The notes under the pieces are model-generated. The model was not told the origin of the DNA. It saw only the letters and a program-made list of their open reading frames with translations, and made no database searches. A stretch of 7,392 nt of DNA, taken from an uncultured Trueperaceae bacterium. Its GTDB lineage: Bacteria; Deinococcota; Deinococci; Deinococcales; Trueperaceae. Numbering within the stretch: position 1 is the first letter of the stretch; each line of letters opens with the position of its first letter. This document shows, piece by piece, positions 6,276 through 7,392 of the stretch. The stretch covers positions 1 through 7,392 of the forward strand of contig CALCHY010000192.1 in NCBI GenBank assembly GCA_937907415.1, read 5' to 3'. The position numbers and the translations under genes were made by a program.

Positions 6276-7301
6276 TTAGTACATCCGTTCCACGTCGAGT
6301 TGGTTGAGTAGCGGTTCGTTGGCGAGGTAGCGGCGCAGGTTCTCACAGAACAGGTCGACGATGCGCTCGTTCTCGTGCTCGCCCGTGCTGGCGGAGTGCG
6401 GGTAGATGGTGATGTTCGGGTGCGCCCACAGGGGGCTGTCTGCCGGTAGAGGCTCCCTCGCTGCCACGTCGAGAGCGGCGTGACCAAGCTGACCCGAATC
6501 CAGGGCGCGCACTAGGGCCGGCTCGTCGACCACCACTCCGCGCGCGATGTTGATGAGGGTGGCGCCGCGCTTGGTGGCGGCGAGCGCCGCGTCGTTCATG
6601 AGGCCCTCGGTGTCCGGCGTGTGCGGAGTGATGAGGCACACGAAGTCGGCTTCTGCCAGCATCTCGTGGAGCTGTTGCGAAGAGTAGAGGGCGTCGAGGC
6701 CAAGCTCGCCGGCGTCGAAGCCCTCAGTGCGGCGCTTGCTGCCAGTAACGCGCATGCCGAAGGGTCTCGCCAACCGCGCTACTTCCTGGCCGATGTTGCC
6801 GTAACCCACGATCGCCAACGTCTTACCTGCCAACTCGCCCGTCGCGAAGCGCTTCCAGAGCCGCTCCTGCTGTTGTTGCCGCGCGAGCGCCGCGCGCTTG
6901 GTCTGCTCGAGCAGGATCATCATCACGAACTCCGCGAGAGGCCTAGCGTGCACGCCGCTTGCGGTCGTGAACACCGCGTTCATCCGGTCGAGCTGCTCGC
7001 GCTTGACGAGTTGGCCGATGCCTGCGCTGGTCGCCTGAAGCCAGCGGGCAGACGGCGCCCGCTCAGGCAGCTGGCCGATGGCGGTGTAGTCGAAGTCGAA
7101 GAGGACGTCCGCTTGCTGCAGCAGCGCTTCCCACCGCGCCTGGTCAGCCGCGCTCCGCTTCAGTGGCGCGCCAACATGATCGGCCAGGTAGCGTGGTTGT
7201 GGCAGGAGCTCAGGGTGGTACTGGACGTCAAGGCGCTCGTCAACCGCGCTAATCCGCGCGATGAGTTCGGGCTCCAGGTAAGAACAGATCAGGACTTTCA
7301 T
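6276..7301 (-). CDS. D-2-hydroxyacid dehydrogenase, probably NADP(H)-preferring
   Basis: A 341-residue soluble enzyme of the D-isomer-specific 2-hydroxyacid dehydrogenase family, which interconverts 2-oxoacids and D-2-hydroxyacids using NAD(P)H. The N- and C-terminal parts (about 1-110 and 305-341) form the substrate domain and 111-304 the Rossmann domain. The nucleotide loop is G166-Y-G168-N-I-G171. The catalytic triad is visible: R254 in NIARGVVVDE, E283 in AAREPLP and H302 in IYPHSAS. After the second beta strand the usual NAD-selecting Asp is replaced by SKRR (188-191), which suggests NADP(H). Length is normal. ATG 7301 is supported by AAGGAG 10 nt upstream; the frame stays open to the window edge but offers no earlier start codon. 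It is followed one base later by the M24-type gene, so the two form a tight pair. The substrate (glyoxylate, hydroxypyruvate or other 2-oxoacid) cannot be chosen from the sequence. Confidence 0.92.
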   Translation of the reverse strand: MKVLICSYLEPELIARISAVDERLDVQYHPELLPQPRYLADHVGAPLKRSAADQARWEALLQQADVLFDFDYTAIGQLPERAPSARWLQATSAGIGQLVKREQLDRMNAVFTTASGVHARPLAEFVMMILLEQTKRAALARQQQQERLWKRFATGELAGKTLAIVGYGNIGQEVARLARPFGMRVTGSKRRTEGFDAGELGLDALYSSQQLHEMLAEADFVCLITPHTPDTEGLMNDAALAATKRGATLINIARGVVVDEPALVRALDSGQLGHAALDVAAREPLPADSPLWAHPNITIYPHSASTGEHENERIVDLFCENLRRYLANEPLLNQLDVERMY

Positions 7302-7392
7302 CTTCAGGGGGCTCCTTCTATCCGAGGTTCGCTTTGGTACGCGTGGCCCTAATGCTGGCTCAGGGTTCGCGGAGTTGCCGCGAGAAGCGCTC
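7302..7392 (-). other. Upstream region of the dehydrogenase, possibly with the tail of another minus-strand gene
   Basis: The minus-strand frame from the right edge reads ERFSRQLREP then TGA at 7362-7360, with GC-rich third positions. It could be the last ten codons of a preceding gene. A second frame is open for 13 codons to a TAG near 7351, so the choice is uncertain. The remaining 58 nt up to the start codon show no clear -35/-10 pair, which would fit cotranscription from upstream. Confidence 0.3.
7312..7317 (-). promoter_or_regulatory. Shine-Dalgarno AAGGAG for the dehydrogenase gene
   Basis: AAGGAG ends 10 nt before ATG 7301. It fixes the start even though the frame has no stop between here and the window edge. 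It is followed by five C, as in the leader of the binding-protein gene. Confidence 0.7.

Noticed and set aside
6275..6487. N-terminal extension of the M24 frame by 71 residues
   Set aside because: It lies wholly inside the dehydrogenase gene in another frame and is Thr/Ser/Arg-rich with no family similarity. GTG 6274 gives the normal family N-terminus.
6621..7352. Plus-strand open frame of 243 codons antisense to the dehydrogenase
   Set aside because: Long antisense frames are expected in GC-rich genes. The composition is Leu/Arg/Ala-rich with no motif, and the minus-strand gene has its full catalytic set.

Overview
This window reads as a GC-rich bacterial chromosome segment in which every supported gene lies on the minus strand, so transcription runs from high to low coordinates. 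The lineage cannot be fixed from sequence alone. The solute-binding protein has a plain Sec signal peptide with no lipobox, which fits a diderm or a Deinococcota-type bacterium better than a typical Firmicute or Actinobacterium. The signal-peptide style and frequent GTG/TTG starts are compatible with Deinococcota (for example Trueperaceae), but this is only a guess. Alphaproteobacteria and other GC-rich diderms remain possible.

Layout in transcription order. (1) 7301-6276 encodes a D-2-hydroxyacid dehydrogenase with a strong Shine-Dalgarno sequence. (2) 6274-5069 encodes an M24-fold (creatinase/prolidase) hydrolase that starts at a GTG one base after the dehydrogenase stop. (3) A 318-bp non-coding gap (5068-4751) holds a good sigma70-like promoter, TTGCCA-17-TACTAT. 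(4) 4750-3227 encodes a family 5 peptide/opine-type solute-binding protein. (5) 3226-2309 and 2316-1438 encode the DppB-like and DppC-like permeases. (6) 1398-298 encodes an M14-like zinc carboxypeptidase/deacylase. (7) A further gene starts at 305, overlaps the M14 stop by 8 bp and runs off the left edge. I do not recognise it firmly, although its first 65 residues faintly resemble small AtzG/DUF4089-type proteins. The genes from 4750 to 1 look like one operon, and the pair 7301-5069 like the end of another that may be transcribed from beyond the right edge.

Working model (inference). The binding protein and the two permeases import a peptide-like or amide-bearing small molecule. The cytosolic M14-like enzyme and the creatinase-like M24 enzyme hydrolyse it or its products, and the 2-hydroxyacid/2-oxoacid dehydrogenase handles a released keto- or hydroxy-acid. 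No ATPase subunit (DppD/DppF) is in the window, so it must lie further left or elsewhere.

I see no CRISPR array, tRNA, rRNA, insertion sequence or phage element. The most notable point is that the M24 enzyme has lost three of the five canonical metal ligands while keeping creatinase-like residues, so its family label of metallopeptidase is probably wrong. I did not find an obviously undescribed multi-gene system; this looks like a catabolic uptake locus of unknown substrate.
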